A stretch of DNA of 64,000 nt from Acidobacteriaceae bacterium (GCA_025360645.1 JANYBT010000130.1:1-64000); one strand, 5' to 3'. Positions 18,601 to 26,422 are shown, counted from the first letter of the stretch. Made by a program: numbers and translations. Notes: generated by a model from the letters alone, not told the origin.

Positions 18601-19187
18601 CGCGACCCGCCCACCGACAGCGAATACGACCCGCGGGCCGATACCTCGCTGCTCGGCCCGCCATTGAAAAAACTGTTGGGGTTGGTTTCCTGTGTGGTGC
18701 CCGGTGTCAGGGTCGCGAGCTGCACAAAATCGCGCCCGTTCAGCGGCAACTCCGACACCTGCTGCGAGGTGATTACCTGGCCGAGGGTCGGATTGGAAGT
18801 CTGCACCGACACTTCATTGGCGGTCACCTCCACGGACTCGGTCACTGAGGCCGGCTGCAGAGTGAAATTCAGCTCCAGGTGATCATCCACCTGCAGCTTC
18901 ACGTCCTTCTGCTCCACCGCACGGAACCCCTTCGACTCCAGGTGAATGGTGTAGATGGTCACCGGTAACAGCGTCACCAAATAGTGGCCCGAACCGTCGG
19001 TGGTCGTGTCCCGGACCACACCCGTGCCTTGCGATGTGATCTTCACACTGGCCCCGGAAATCACGGACCCGGTCTTGTCGGCAACGGTGCCGGAGATACT
19101 GCCGTTCGCCTGGCCAAACATCACCGGGCATAGAAACAGCACAAACGCGCATACTACGGCTGCCATCCACTGATTCTTCGTTTGCAT
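15699..19187 (-). CDS. Oar-like TonB-dependent outer-membrane receptor
   Basis: The product has 1162 residues. A signal peptide precedes a carboxypeptidase-regulatory-like domain (about 28-115: GSISGTVADKTGSVISGASV, GHYLVTLLPVTIYTIHLESK). A plug follows (VITSQQVSELPLNGRDFVQL, then TPGTTQETNP and STDWLLDGNDNNE). A long beta-barrel ends in Phe (RLVQFALKLNF). This is the Oar-type family, expanded in Acidobacteriota, which takes up large or complex ligands with TonB-ExbBD energy. Its position among nucleoside hydrolases and transporters suggests nucleosides or nucleic-acid fragments as ligand; this is inference. The start has GGGGGAAAG just upstream and a candidate promoter about 90 bases away. 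Confidence 0.93.
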   Translation of the reverse strand: MQTKNQWMAAVVCAFVLFLCPVMFGQANGSISGTVADKTGSVISGASVKITSQGTGVVRDTTTDGSGHYLVTLLPVTIYTIHLESKGFRAVEQKDVKLQVDDHLELNFTLQPASVTESVEVTANEVSVQTSNPTLGQVITSQQVSELPLNGRDFVQLATLTPGTTQETNPNSFFNGGPSSEVSARGSYSLSVGGSRASSTDWLLDGNDNNELTAGGISILPSIDAIQEFKVLTFNYSAEYGTRAGPTVLVSTKSGANQLHGSLFEFFRNTKLDARSYFAKGPEKFNLNQYGGSLGGAIVKDKTFFFIDYQGKNQRRGIPFVGIVPTAAQRTGDFTNNFLGQPQAGQVLFNPYSVYTDSTGAIKRRAFQCDSSGTPLPAGADGVQALGADCNKIPTGLINPIATQLAAFYPASNLTGDPNNNYANNPVRKLDEKEFDVRLDHNFSVRDSLFARFSYDQAVSFIPGGSPGFAEANAFGSTQNIDNHGRNIAISETHVFSDRNLNQFNAGYNRIFNYINSFGSGTCISQKLGIPGANLGGISCGLVSTQVGGGYWSLGDRGFAPLQGGTNVFSVSDSFDMIRGKHDIRIGGQVRANQLNVKTNAFQDGFWVFTNAWTSQIGAIGPNFYASGFGGGDNFANLLLGIPDLALHDQTFQGATTGRRWKLFRPYVQDNWRVTPDLTLNLGLAWAIVTPITEAHNRQSNFDLATSTFLIPGKNSDGRVGVKLDKTAFEPRIGFAWKPFGSQKTAVRGGYAIFHDSSWNQGAQGLWENPPFFAESGYAAFFPDVCPFATAQCASQFTPTGKSISDGFPILTQPTNPATFGGNIQQQNRNFHQGRVQQYNFNVERQLPGDVVFTAGYAGSRSSHILIDGVNLNVVSPGGCATNTSLLGCGLSTTTVPYPQFGTVGNNQDIGVAHYDSLQVKAETKNPRYGLYALIGYTYARAFDNGFSDGVGTTTGATYYPLPGTKHADWALSQIQLNHNFTASMIYDLPFGKGKRFGNGWNPAVNGAFGGWEVNLIEKFTTGFPIFIFASLNQSGVPFSNNGNNFTRPNQICNGKSSNPSVSAFFKTSCFVDAPAGTLGNANRAPLYGPRFANTDLSLIKHLPLPWRDGMRLDFRAEFFNLFNHPQFALPNADVDSPATFGVTQQTVNNPRLVQFALKLNF

Positions 19188-19276
19188 CTTTCCCCCAGCG
19201 TGGCGGCCACCCCCGCAGTCGCTTCTGCCCCGTTGCGCGACACTTGGCTATGGGAGGCCGTTGGTGATCGTCCGCT

Positions 19277-19306
19277 ATCTAAGTCTATGCATGCCTGTGA
19301 TGTCAA
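19277..19306 (-). promoter_or_regulatory. Candidate promoter of the Oar-like receptor, within an inverted repeat
   Basis: On the minus strand, TTGACA (19306-19301), an 18-base spacer and TTAGAT (19282-19277) would give a leader of about 80 bases. The -35 box lies inside an 8-bp inverted repeat, GCCTGTGA (19293-19300) and TCACAGGC (19326-19333). The repeat could be an operator or the 3' hairpin of the transporter gene next door. Confidence 0.45.
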
Positions 19307-19355
19307 GGCCTTGTACGACTTTCTGTCACAGGCGGGCTCGCGCCGTTCGTCCGGG

Positions 19356-20333
19356 TCATCCGTTCGCACGCGCCACCAGCAGAATGGCCAGTCCATAAAA
19401 CACGAACATCATCGCCAGATAGAGCTTGGCCCGCGCGGGCGCTCCCGCGAACTCCTTCCACGCGAAGATCCCCCACAATGCCGCCACCATCGGCGCGGAT
19501 TGCCCAATGGCGTAGGAAATCGCGACTCCGGTGAAGCTGGCTGCAACCAGGTTGAACACCATCCCAATTCCCCAAATCACTCCGCCCAATAACCCCAACA
19601 GATGCCCGGACGCCGGCCCTCGCAGAAACCCGCTGAAGCTGACCGGCTCGCCCACCAGCGGCCGCTTCATGAAGTACACGTTCCACACCAGGCAGGAGAG
19701 CACCGCGCCCAGGGTCAGAAACACTGCTACGCCGTAGGGCCCCAGGGTGTTGCCATGGGTCATGGCCCGCGCTACAAATGGCGCCCATAGTCCCATCAGC
19801 ACACCTGACACGACGCAGGTCACAATGCTCTTGTTCGTGACCGATCGGTCTCCGCCCGCCAGGCTCCCGTAGGCCTTGCCATCCCACACCACCGCAATCA
19901 CCGCGCACACCACTCCGGCCGCCAGGAGCAGAGCGTTGCCGCGGGGTTGCAGCGCGTAGCTGGAAATCACCCCCACCACCAGGGCGATGCCAATCGACAA
20001 CGGAAATGCAATCGCCAGTCCCGCCATGTCAATCGCCGCCACCAGCAACAGGTTGGCCAGGTTGAAAATCGCGCCGCCCACCATGACGCTGACTATGTTG
20101 TTGGTGTCGGCACTGCGAACGTTGTTCAAGAAGCTGGAGGCATCATTCCCCGTGCTTCCCATGGTCAGCGCCAGCCCCAACGAGGCCAGAAAGATGCCCA
20201 CCGCATAATCCCAGTAAAACAATTCGAAGCGGTAGTTCTTCACGCCCTTGTAGGTGTTGGCCCACGAGCCCCAGCAAATGGCGCTCGTCATCATCATCAG
20301 CAGTGCAATGCCCAAACTATGGGGCGTGAACAT
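19356..20333 (-). CDS. GRP/ureide-permease-like transporter
   Basis: The 325-residue protein has about ten membrane helices and resembles the drug/metabolite-transporter superfamily, in particular GRP sugar transporters (RbsU type) and ureide permeases. Examples are ICWGSWANTYKGVKNYRFEL near the start and GQSAPMVAALWGIFAWKEF near the end. Known members carry ribose or glucose, or (in plants) allantoin and nucleobases. Between nucleoside hydrolases, with ribokinase nearby, import of the released ribose or a nucleobase is the best guess. A strong site, AGGAG six bases before ATG 20333, fixes the start. It follows NH3 by 45 bases on the same strand, so the two are probably co-transcribed. Confidence 0.8.
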   Translation of the reverse strand: MFTPHSLGIALLMMMTSAICWGSWANTYKGVKNYRFELFYWDYAVGIFLASLGLALTMGSTGNDASSFLNNVRSADTNNIVSVMVGGAIFNLANLLLVAAIDMAGLAIAFPLSIGIALVVGVISSYALQPRGNALLLAAGVVCAVIAVVWDGKAYGSLAGGDRSVTNKSIVTCVVSGVLMGLWAPFVARAMTHGNTLGPYGVAVFLTLGAVLSCLVWNVYFMKRPLVGEPVSFSGFLRGPASGHLLGLLGGVIWGIGMVFNLVAASFTGVAISYAIGQSAPMVAALWGIFAWKEFAGAPARAKLYLAMMFVFYGLAILLVARANG

Positions 20334-20378
20334 GAGCTCTCCTCCGTGTGTGTTTTTGCAGATGATCCTTCGGCACCG

Positions 20379-21443
20379 CTATTTGCCGCGGATTCGCGAC
20401 ACGAACATTTCCAGGAAGCGCGCGGCATCCACTTCCAGGCATACCTTGGCGTTGGGTTCCACCTTGTCCAACCCTTCGATGATGTAGCGGTCGCCGTGCA
20501 ACACGTTCCGCTCCACTACGCCATGCCGGTTCGCCACTGTCTCGCCGCGGGTAAATTCTCCGTGCGTTTCCACCTCCACGTGCATCGGCGGCGCGGTCAC
20601 CAGCGTCGCATCAATCGCCACGCCCACCGCCAGCGGATCATACATGGGACTGCCGGGTGACCCGAACTGCTCCGACAATTGAATCAGATAGCTGGCCACC
20701 TGGTAGATGAAGTCGTTCACCGGCCCATGCGATTGTCTCAGTTGTTCCAGATACTTGGGCGTGAGCAACGTCTTGTCGCCCACGTCCAATCCCACCATGG
20801 TGATCGGCCACCCCGCCTGGAATACGATCTGCGCCGCTTCCGGATCGTTGTAGATGTTCGCTTCCGCCGCGGCCGTCGAGTTGCCCCCACCCACCGACCC
20901 TCCCATCAGGATCACCTCTTTCACCAACGGCACAATCGAAGGGTCTTTCAGCACCGCCAGGGCGATATTGGTCAAGGGACCCACCGGCACCAGCGTGATT
21001 TCGTGCGGCGCGGCATGCACCATTTGAATAATTAAATCCGGCCCGTACCGCCCATCCACCTTGCACTTACTTGGCGGCAGCTCCACATTCGCCAGCCCAT
21101 TCTTGCCGTGCCAGAATTCCGCGGTAATCAGCTTCTGAAACAGCGGGTGTTTGGCCCCGGCCGCCACCGGAATATCACACCGGCCCGCCAGCGACATCAT
21201 CCGCAGCGCGTTCTCCAGGCCCATCTCCGCCGTCACGTTGCCCGGCACCACGGTCACCGCACGCACATCCAGTTCCGGAGAATTCAGCGCCAGCATCAGG
21301 GCCATGGCGTCATCGCTGCCGGGATCGGTGTCCAGGATGATCTTCTTGGCAGCACCCCACGCCGTCGAGCCCAGGCTCAGCATCAACACTGCCGCCAGCA
21401 CGCCCCGAGAGCGCGCTCCCGTCAATTTCTTCAGATCGCTCAA
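20379..21443 (-). CDS. Exported nucleoside hydrolase (NH3)
   Basis: The product has 354 residues. A signal peptide ends near TAWGAA and is followed at once by the metal motif D38-T-D40-PGS-D44-D45. The VPVGPLTNIALAVL and TMVGLDVGDKTLLTPK segments are typical of inosine-uridine hydrolases. The late catalytic pair is Tyr-Asp (SPMYDPLAV), where the well-studied Crithidia enzyme has His-Asp, so leaving-group activation or base preference may differ. The start is TTG at 21443 with GGGAGG six bases upstream. Its signal is of Sec type, unlike the Tat signal of NH2. It is divergent from deoC across a 163-base regulatory region. Confidence 0.92.
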   Translation of the reverse strand: MSDLKKLTGARSRGVLAAVLMLSLGSTAWGAAKKIILDTDPGSDDAMALMLALNSPELDVRAVTVVPGNVTAEMGLENALRMMSLAGRCDIPVAAGAKHPLFQKLITAEFWHGKNGLANVELPPSKCKVDGRYGPDLIIQMVHAAPHEITLVPVGPLTNIALAVLKDPSIVPLVKEVILMGGSVGGGNSTAAAEANIYNDPEAAQIVFQAGWPITMVGLDVGDKTLLTPKYLEQLRQSHGPVNDFIYQVASYLIQLSEQFGSPGSPMYDPLAVGVAIDATLVTAPPMHVEVETHGEFTRGETVANRHGVVERNVLHGDRYIIEGLDKVEPNAKVCLEVDAARFLEMFVSRIRGK

Positions 21444-21523
21444 AATAAACCTCCCTTGAAACAGTGAAGAAGGTAGCTGTGGCCCCGCGAAGTGTCAAGG
21501 CGCAAGGCCCTCTGCCCCCGGCG

Positions 21524-21552
21524 TGGATGTTCCGCGGCCCCTGCCGTACAAT
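21524..21552 (+). promoter_or_regulatory. Candidate deoC promoter
   Basis: TACAAT (21547-21552) matches the -10 consensus at five of six positions. TGGATG 17 bases upstream is a weak -35. Transcription would start near 21559, at the left edge of the dyad described next. Confidence 0.45.
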
Positions 21553-21562
21553 GTCACAGCAC

Positions 21563-21594
21563 GCACTGCAACTCGCGCGAGCGGGTTGCAGTGC
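21563..21594. promoter_or_regulatory. Perfect 10-bp inverted repeat before deoC
   Basis: GCACTGCAAC (21563-21572) and GTTGCAGTGC (21585-21594) are exact inverted copies around a 12-base spacer that itself contains the palindrome CTCGCGCGAG. The dyad ends 12 bases before the deoC ATG and overlaps the predicted start of the transcript. It may be an operator for a LacI/GntR-like regulator or a leader hairpin that limits translation. Confidence 0.6.
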
Positions 21595-21606
21595 GGAAAC
21601 CAGGTA

Positions 21607-22656
21607 ATGTCGCAGCCCCACACTTCCGGCGCCATGACGGAGTCGCGATGGCCATCGCCGCCCCTGTCCGGGGACTCGCGCACAATTGCCACCCTGGATG
21701 GCCGTCCCCTGCTCGCCAACACGGGCATTCCTCTCAACCTGGATTGGGTGCAGCAAGTCCGCGTCAACACCAGCGCGGTGGAGCGCCGCGCCCAAACCCA
21801 CAGCGCTCGCCGGACAGTGAAAAAAGAATGGCAGGCGGCCTGGCTGCTGCGCGCCATAACCTGCATGGACCTGACCACCCTCTCCGGCGATGACACCTAC
21901 GAGCGCGTTCGCCGCCTCTGCGCCAAAGCGCGGCAGCCGCTGCAGCAGGACCTGGTCCAGCGTCTTGGCATTCAGGACCTCGATATTAGAGTCGCCGCCG
22001 TCTGCGTCTATCATGTTTTTGTGGAGACCGCGCTCGACGCCTTGAAAGACAGTGGCGTTCGCGTGGCCGCCGTCTCCGCCGGTTTCCCCGCCGGCCTGTC
22101 TCCTCTGGCCGAGCGAGTGAATGAGATTCGCCGCTCGGTGGAGGCCGGCGCCAATGAGATTGACATCGTGATTACCCGCGCCCACGTCTTCGCCGGCGAA
22201 TGGCAGGCTCTCTACGACGAGATCGCGGCGTTCAAGCAAGCTTGCGGCTCGGCTCACCTGAAAACCATTCTCGGTACCGGCGACCTGATGACTCTGCGCA
22301 ATGTGGCCCGCGCCAGCTTGGTGGCCATGATGGCGGGGGCCGACTTTATTAAGACCTCCACCGGAAAAGAAACCGTCAACGCGACCCTGCCGGTCGGCTT
22401 TGTGATGAGCTGGGCCATCCGCGACTATGCGCAACAGACCGGGATGGCGGTCGGCTTCAAGCCGGCGGGAGGAATCCGGACCGCAAAACAGTCCCTTGAT
22501 TGGCTGGCCATGATCAAAGAGGAACTCGGCGATTCCTGGCTGCGCGCCGAAATGTTTCGCTTCGGCGTCAGCGGGTTGTTGGCGGACATCGAGCGGCAGT
22601 TAGACCACTACTCCACCGGACGCTATGCAGCTGAGTATCGCCACCCGATGGCGTAG
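21607..22656 (+). CDS. deoC: Deoxyribose-phosphate aldolase
   Basis: The 349-residue DeoC is of the longer type, with about 90 extra N-terminal residues compared with the E. coli enzyme. It cleaves 2-deoxyribose 5-phosphate to glyceraldehyde 3-phosphate and acetaldehyde. The Schiff-base Lys lies in DFIK249TSTGKETVNATLPV and the second active-site Lys in GFK285PAGGIRTA. ATG 21607 is preferred over 21523 because CAGG precedes it and the predicted promoter and dyad lie between the two. The aldehyde dehydrogenase gene follows after 25 bases and could oxidise the acetaldehyde. Confidence 0.95.
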   Translation: MSQPHTSGAMTESRWPSPPLSGDSRTIATLDGRPLLANTGIPLNLDWVQQVRVNTSAVERRAQTHSARRTVKKEWQAAWLLRAITCMDLTTLSGDDTYERVRRLCAKARQPLQQDLVQRLGIQDLDIRVAAVCVYHVFVETALDALKDSGVRVAAVSAGFPAGLSPLAERVNEIRRSVEAGANEIDIVITRAHVFAGEWQALYDEIAAFKQACGSAHLKTILGTGDLMTLRNVARASLVAMMAGADFIKTSTGKETVNATLPVGFVMSWAIRDYAQQTGMAVGFKPAGGIRTAKQSLDWLAMIKEELGDSWLRAEMFRFGVSGLLADIERQLDHYSTGRYAAEYRHPMA

Positions 22657-22681
22657 TCCAACCGCTGATAGAGCACACGAT

Positions 22682-25054
22682 ATGAGCATTGCAGATAAAT
22701 TTTCGACCATGGAATACGGCCCCGCCCCAGAAGACCCCAAAGAGGCCGTGGTCTGGCTGGAGTCGCACCGGCGTCAGTTTGGCCACTTCATCTTCGGGGC
22801 ATGGCAGGCCCCGCTCCAGGGTGGATACTTCGACTCTCACGATCCCTCCAGCGGCAAGTTCCTGGCCTCGGTCGCTCAGGGAACCGCTGCGGATGTGGAC
22901 GCTGCCGTCCAGGCCGCTCGCGCTGCCTCGCCGGAATGGCGCGCCCTTACTCCGCATGCCCGCGCCCGCTATCTCTACGCCCTCTCCCGGCTGATTCAAA
23001 AACACTCGCGCCGTCTCGCCGTGCTGGAGACCATGGACACTGGCAAGCCCATTCGCGAAAGCCGCGATCTCGACGTCCCACTGGTAATCCGCCACTTCTA
23101 CCACCATGCCGGATGGGCGCAACTGCTCGCGCAGGAGTTTCCCGACCAACTGCCCTGCGGCATCGTAGGTCAGATCATCCCCTGGAATTTTCCCCTGCTC
23201 ATGCTGGCGTGGAAAATTGCGCCGGCGTTGGCCGGCGCCAACACAGTGGTCCTGAAGCCCGCCGAGTTCACCCCGCTCACCGCGCTGGCCTTTGCCGAAA
23301 TCTGTGTTGAGGCCGGTCTCCCGCCCGGCGTGGTCAATATCATCACCGGCGACGGCTCCACCGGTGAAGCGCTGGTGCGCCATCCCGGCGTGGACAAGAT
23401 CGCCTTCACCGGCTCCACCGAGGTCGGCCGTGCCATCCGCCGCGCCACGGCCCCCTCCAGCCAGCGTCTCTCGCTAGAGTTGGGCGGGAAGTCCCCCTTC
23501 ATCGTGTTCGAAGACGCCGACCTGGACAGCGCCGTCGAAGGCTTGGTGGATGGGATCTGGCTGAATCAAGGCCAGGTCTGCTGCGCTGGCTCGCGCCTGT
23601 TGATGCAGGAGAGCATCGCCGCCAACCTCACCGCCAAGATTCGAGCCCGCATGAGCAAGCTGCGCCTGGGCCCATCCCTGGACAAAGCCGTGGATGTCGG
23701 CGCCATCATCGCCCAGGTCCAACTCGATCGTATCCGGCGCCTGGTGGAACAAGGCATCGCAGAAGGCGCCACCTGCTGGCAGCCCGACCTTCGCCTGCCT
23801 GCCCACGGCCTCTACTATCCCCCAACGCTACTCAGCAACGTGCATCCCACGTCGATTGTGGCGCAGCAGGAAATTTTTGGCCCCGTGCTGGCCGCCATGA
23901 CTTTTCGCACTCCGCGCGAGGCCGTCGAACTGGCCAACAACACCGTCTATGGTCTGGCCGCCTGCGTGTGGAGTGAGAGCATCAACCTGTCGTTGCATGT
24001 GGCCGCGCAGTTGAAGGCAGGCGTGGTGTGGGTGAACTGCACCAACTTGTTTGACGCCTCCTGCGGGTTCGGCGGATACCGCGAAAGCGGCTACGGTCGC
24101 GAGGGCGGCCGCGAAGGCATGCGCGAATATCTGGAACCGGCCTGGTTCAAGAACGCTCCCGCCCTGGCCTCCAGTTTCGCTCCCGTGCCAGAGACCACGC
24201 CCGCCGCCTCGCCTGCCATTGATCGCACCGTCAAACTCTACATCGGCGGTAAACAAGCGCGGCCCGATTCCGGCTACAGCATGGAAGTTCGGGCGCCGGG
24301 TGGGCAACTCCTGGGCGAAGCGCCCCGGGGCAATCGCAAAGACATTCGCAACGCCGTTGAGGCCGCGCACAAGGCCGAAGCCTGGGCCAAAGCCGCCGCC
24401 CACACCCGCGCTCAGGTGCTCTACTATTGCGCCGAGAACCTGTCGCAACGCCGCGCCGAAATCGCCAGCCGCCTCGCGGAGGTGGTCGGAACCAGTCAGG
24501 CCAATGCGGAGCTGGAACACAGCATCGACCGCATTTTTTCCTACGCGGCATGGGCCGATAAGTTTGACGGTGCCGTGCACAATCCGCCGTTCCGCAACGT
24601 CACCCTGGCCATGAACGAACCGGTTGGCGTCATCGGCATCCTCTGTCCGACGGAGGCTCCCCTGCTCGGCTTTATTTCTCTTGTCCTGCCCGCATTGGCC
24701 ATGGGGAACCCCGTTATCGCGGTGCCTTCTGAATCCTACCCGCTGATCGCAGGCGACCTGTATCAGGTCTTCGATACCAGCGATCTGCCCGGCGGTGCCG
24801 TCAACATTGTCACGGGACGGGCACCCGAGTTGCTGGAAGTGCTGGCACAGCACGACGATGTGGACGCCATCTGGTGCTTTACCAACCAGACCGATTCCCA
24901 GGCCGCCAAGACGCTTTCCGTCGGCAACCTCAAGCAGGTGTGGACCAACGAAGGCCGCGTCATTGACTGGTTCAACCCTCAGCAGGCCGAGGGGCGCTGG
25001 TTCCTGGCCCATGCCACCCAGGTAAAGAACATTTGGATCCCTTACGGCGAGTAA
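22682..25054 (+). CDS. Bipartite ALDH16-type aldehyde dehydrogenase
   Basis: The product has 790 residues and two aldehyde dehydrogenase modules. The first (about 35-480) is complete: IIPWNFPLLMLAWK, FTGSTEVGRAI, ELGGKSPFIVFEDADLD with the general-base Glu, and the catalytic Cys C300 in GQVCCAG. The second (about 515-790) keeps cofactor-fold features (EPVGVIGILCPTEAPLLGF, LPGGAVNIVTG) but lacks the catalytic Cys and the ELGGK motif. This layout is known for ALDH16 enzymes, in which the second module is structural. With deoC just upstream, acetaldehyde from deoxyribose is the likely substrate; other aldehydes remain possible. ATG 22682 was chosen because the only earlier frame start lies inside deoC. 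Confidence 0.93.
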   Translation: MSIADKFSTMEYGPAPEDPKEAVVWLESHRRQFGHFIFGAWQAPLQGGYFDSHDPSSGKFLASVAQGTAADVDAAVQAARAASPEWRALTPHARARYLYALSRLIQKHSRRLAVLETMDTGKPIRESRDLDVPLVIRHFYHHAGWAQLLAQEFPDQLPCGIVGQIIPWNFPLLMLAWKIAPALAGANTVVLKPAEFTPLTALAFAEICVEAGLPPGVVNIITGDGSTGEALVRHPGVDKIAFTGSTEVGRAIRRATAPSSQRLSLELGGKSPFIVFEDADLDSAVEGLVDGIWLNQGQVCCAGSRLLMQESIAANLTAKIRARMSKLRLGPSLDKAVDVGAIIAQVQLDRIRRLVEQGIAEGATCWQPDLRLPAHGLYYPPTLLSNVHPTSIVAQQEIFGPVLAAMTFRTPREAVELANNTVYGLAACVWSESINLSLHVAAQLKAGVVWVNCTNLFDASCGFGGYRESGYGREGGREGMREYLEPAWFKNAPALASSFAPVPETTPAASPAIDRTVKLYIGGKQARPDSGYSMEVRAPGGQLLGEAPRGNRKDIRNAVEAAHKAEAWAKAAAHTRAQVLYYCAENLSQRRAEIASRLAEVVGTSQANAELEHSIDRIFSYAAWADKFDGAVHNPPFRNVTLAMNEPVGVIGILCPTEAPLLGFISLVLPALAMGNPVIAVPSESYPLIAGDLYQVFDTSDLPGGAVNIVTGRAPELLEVLAQHDDVDAIWCFTNQTDSQAAKTLSVGNLKQVWTNEGRVIDWFNPQQAEGRWFLAHATQVKNIWIPYGE

Positions 25055-25072
25055 CTCCGCACCGCGCCTCTT

Positions 25073-25258
25073 ATGAAGCCCATTCGCTCTGCCCGCGTCA
25101 AAATCTGCTGCATCGCCAGCCTGCAGGAAGCCGCCCTCGCGGTGGAGCATGGCGCCTCGGCCCTCGGACTGGTGTCGCACATGCCAAGCGGGCTGGGAGT
25201 AATCGGCGATGATCTCATCGCTTGGATTGCCGCTGCCACTCCGCCCTCCATCGGTTAA
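25073..25258 (+). pseudogene. Truncated phosphoribosylanthranilate isomerase-like (trpF) fragment
   Basis: The 61 residues (ARVKICCIASLQEAALAVEH, then GASALGLVSHMPSGLGVI) match the N-terminal part of TrpF-like barrels, which are normally about 200 residues. The frame ends in TAA at 25256-25258 and no remainder is found after it. It starts 18 bases after the aldehyde dehydrogenase stop, so it is probably still transcribed with that operon. The second half overlaps the left copy of a 53-bp segment that recurs inverted beyond ribokinase. It is most likely a remnant; a retained short peptide cannot be excluded. Confidence 0.65.
25163..25215 (+). repeat. Inverted repeat, left copy (trpF-derived, 53 bp)
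   Basis: This segment begins CTCGGACTGG and ends GATGATCT. It matches the reverse complement of 26370-26422 at 50 of 53 positions. It encodes LGLVSHMPSGLGVIGDDL in the trpF-like frame. Identity stops sharply at both ends. Confidence 0.9.
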
Positions 25259-25354
25259 GGAGAAGCGCCAAAGCAAGAGTCGAACAGCGAAAAAGGCCAA
25301 GTAGCTACTGGAGTTGCTCGACCACATAGTACAGCGAATATGTAGTCTGATCTC

Positions 25355-26290
25355 TCAAGCCCCGTCGCGCTTCTGCCACTCGGCTTCAAAGTTGGCGCGA
25401 GTGTAGAACGATTTCTGGGTGCCCACACCGGTAGTGGAAAGACCGGCATACAGATTGGCACGGCGGACGGCGTCCGGTTCGGCCATCCCTTCGGCCAGGA
25501 AGGTGGCGAAGCTGCCGATGAAGGCGTCGCCGGCACCGGTGCTGTCCAGACTCTTCATGGGAAATGGGGGCACGTGCACCACGCCATCGGGGCTGGCGAT
25601 CAGCGACCCATTGGCACCCAAGGTAATCAGGACGCGGCGAATGCCCTGGTCCAGCAATTGGCGAGCGCATTTGCCGGCTTCTTCCACGTTCCGCACCGGC
25701 ATCCCTGAGATGGCCTCGGCCTCGCTCTCGTTGGGAACGAAGTAGTCGAGACCGGCGATGGCTTGCGGATCCACCGGTTGGGCGGGAGCAGGGTTGAGAA
25801 TGCAGCGGATGCCGTGCTTCCTGGCGAACTGGATCGTGTAGTACACGGTTTCCAGCGGAATTTCAAATTGCAGCACGATGCAGCCGGCGGACTTCAACAT
25901 TTCGGCGGCACTATCCACATCGGCGGGCGTGAGTTTGTCATTGGCGCCCTTCACCACGATGATGCGATTCTGGCCGGAGGAGTCTACGAAGATGGGAGCG
26001 ACGCCGCTGGAGACCCCAGGGACTTGCCGGACGTGGGTGGAATCAATCCCGAGATTTCGGAAGTTCTGAATGGTGGCGGGGCCGAACAGGTCGTCGCCGA
26101 CGCGGGCTACCATGAAGACCTCGGCACCACAGAGTTTGGCGGCGACCGCCTGGTTGGCGCCCTTGCCGCCAAACCCAAGATCAAAACTCTTGCCGAAAAT
26201 GGTTTCTCCGGGCTTGGGGAAGTGGTCAGAAAAAGTGGTGAGGTCAACATTGGCACTGCCCACTACGGCGATACGGGGAGTCTTGGACAT
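25355..26290 (-). CDS. rbsK: Ribokinase (PfkB family)
   Basis: The 311-residue sugar kinase phosphorylates ribose to ribose 5-phosphate. The N-terminal signature is NVDLTTFSDHFPKPGETIFG, followed by GFGGKGANQAVAA. The C-terminal PfkB signature DSTGAGDAFIGSFATF contains the catalytic Asp. NPAPAQP and LGANGS are typical of ribokinase. ATG 26290 fits the family start; the frame is open upstream through the right copy of the trpF-like repeat, up to 26470. It would use ribose freed by the exported nucleoside hydrolases and imported by the GRP-like transporter. The orientation is opposite to deoC and the aldehyde dehydrogenase, and the gene is bracketed by inverted repeats. Confidence 0.93.
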   Translation of the reverse strand: MSKTPRIAVVGSANVDLTTFSDHFPKPGETIFGKSFDLGFGGKGANQAVAAKLCGAEVFMVARVGDDLFGPATIQNFRNLGIDSTHVRQVPGVSSGVAPIFVDSSGQNRIIVVKGANDKLTPADVDSAAEMLKSAGCIVLQFEIPLETVYYTIQFARKHGIRCILNPAPAQPVDPQAIAGLDYFVPNESEAEAISGMPVRNVEEAGKCARQLLDQGIRRVLITLGANGSLIASPDGVVHVPPFPMKSLDSTGAGDAFIGSFATFLAEGMAEPDAVRRANLYAGLSTTGVGTQKSFYTRANFEAEWQKRDGA

Positions 26291-26369
26291 GAGGCATCTC
26301 GAAGTAGAATTTACATCTGGATCAGGAAGGCCGAGTTTAGTCAGGCGGCTGGTTTGTGTCAACCGCAGC

Positions 26370-26422
26370 AGATCATCGTCGATTACTCCCGGCCCGCTTG
26401 GCATGTGCGAGACCAGTCCGAG
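26370..26422 (-). repeat. Inverted repeat, right copy (trpF-derived, 53 bp)
   Basis: Read on the minus strand, this copy encodes LGLVSHMPSGPGVIDDDL and differs from the left copy at three bases. It lies in the gap between the monoheme cytochrome gene and ribokinase. No other trpF-like sequence flanks it, so it is only a fragment. Confidence 0.9.
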
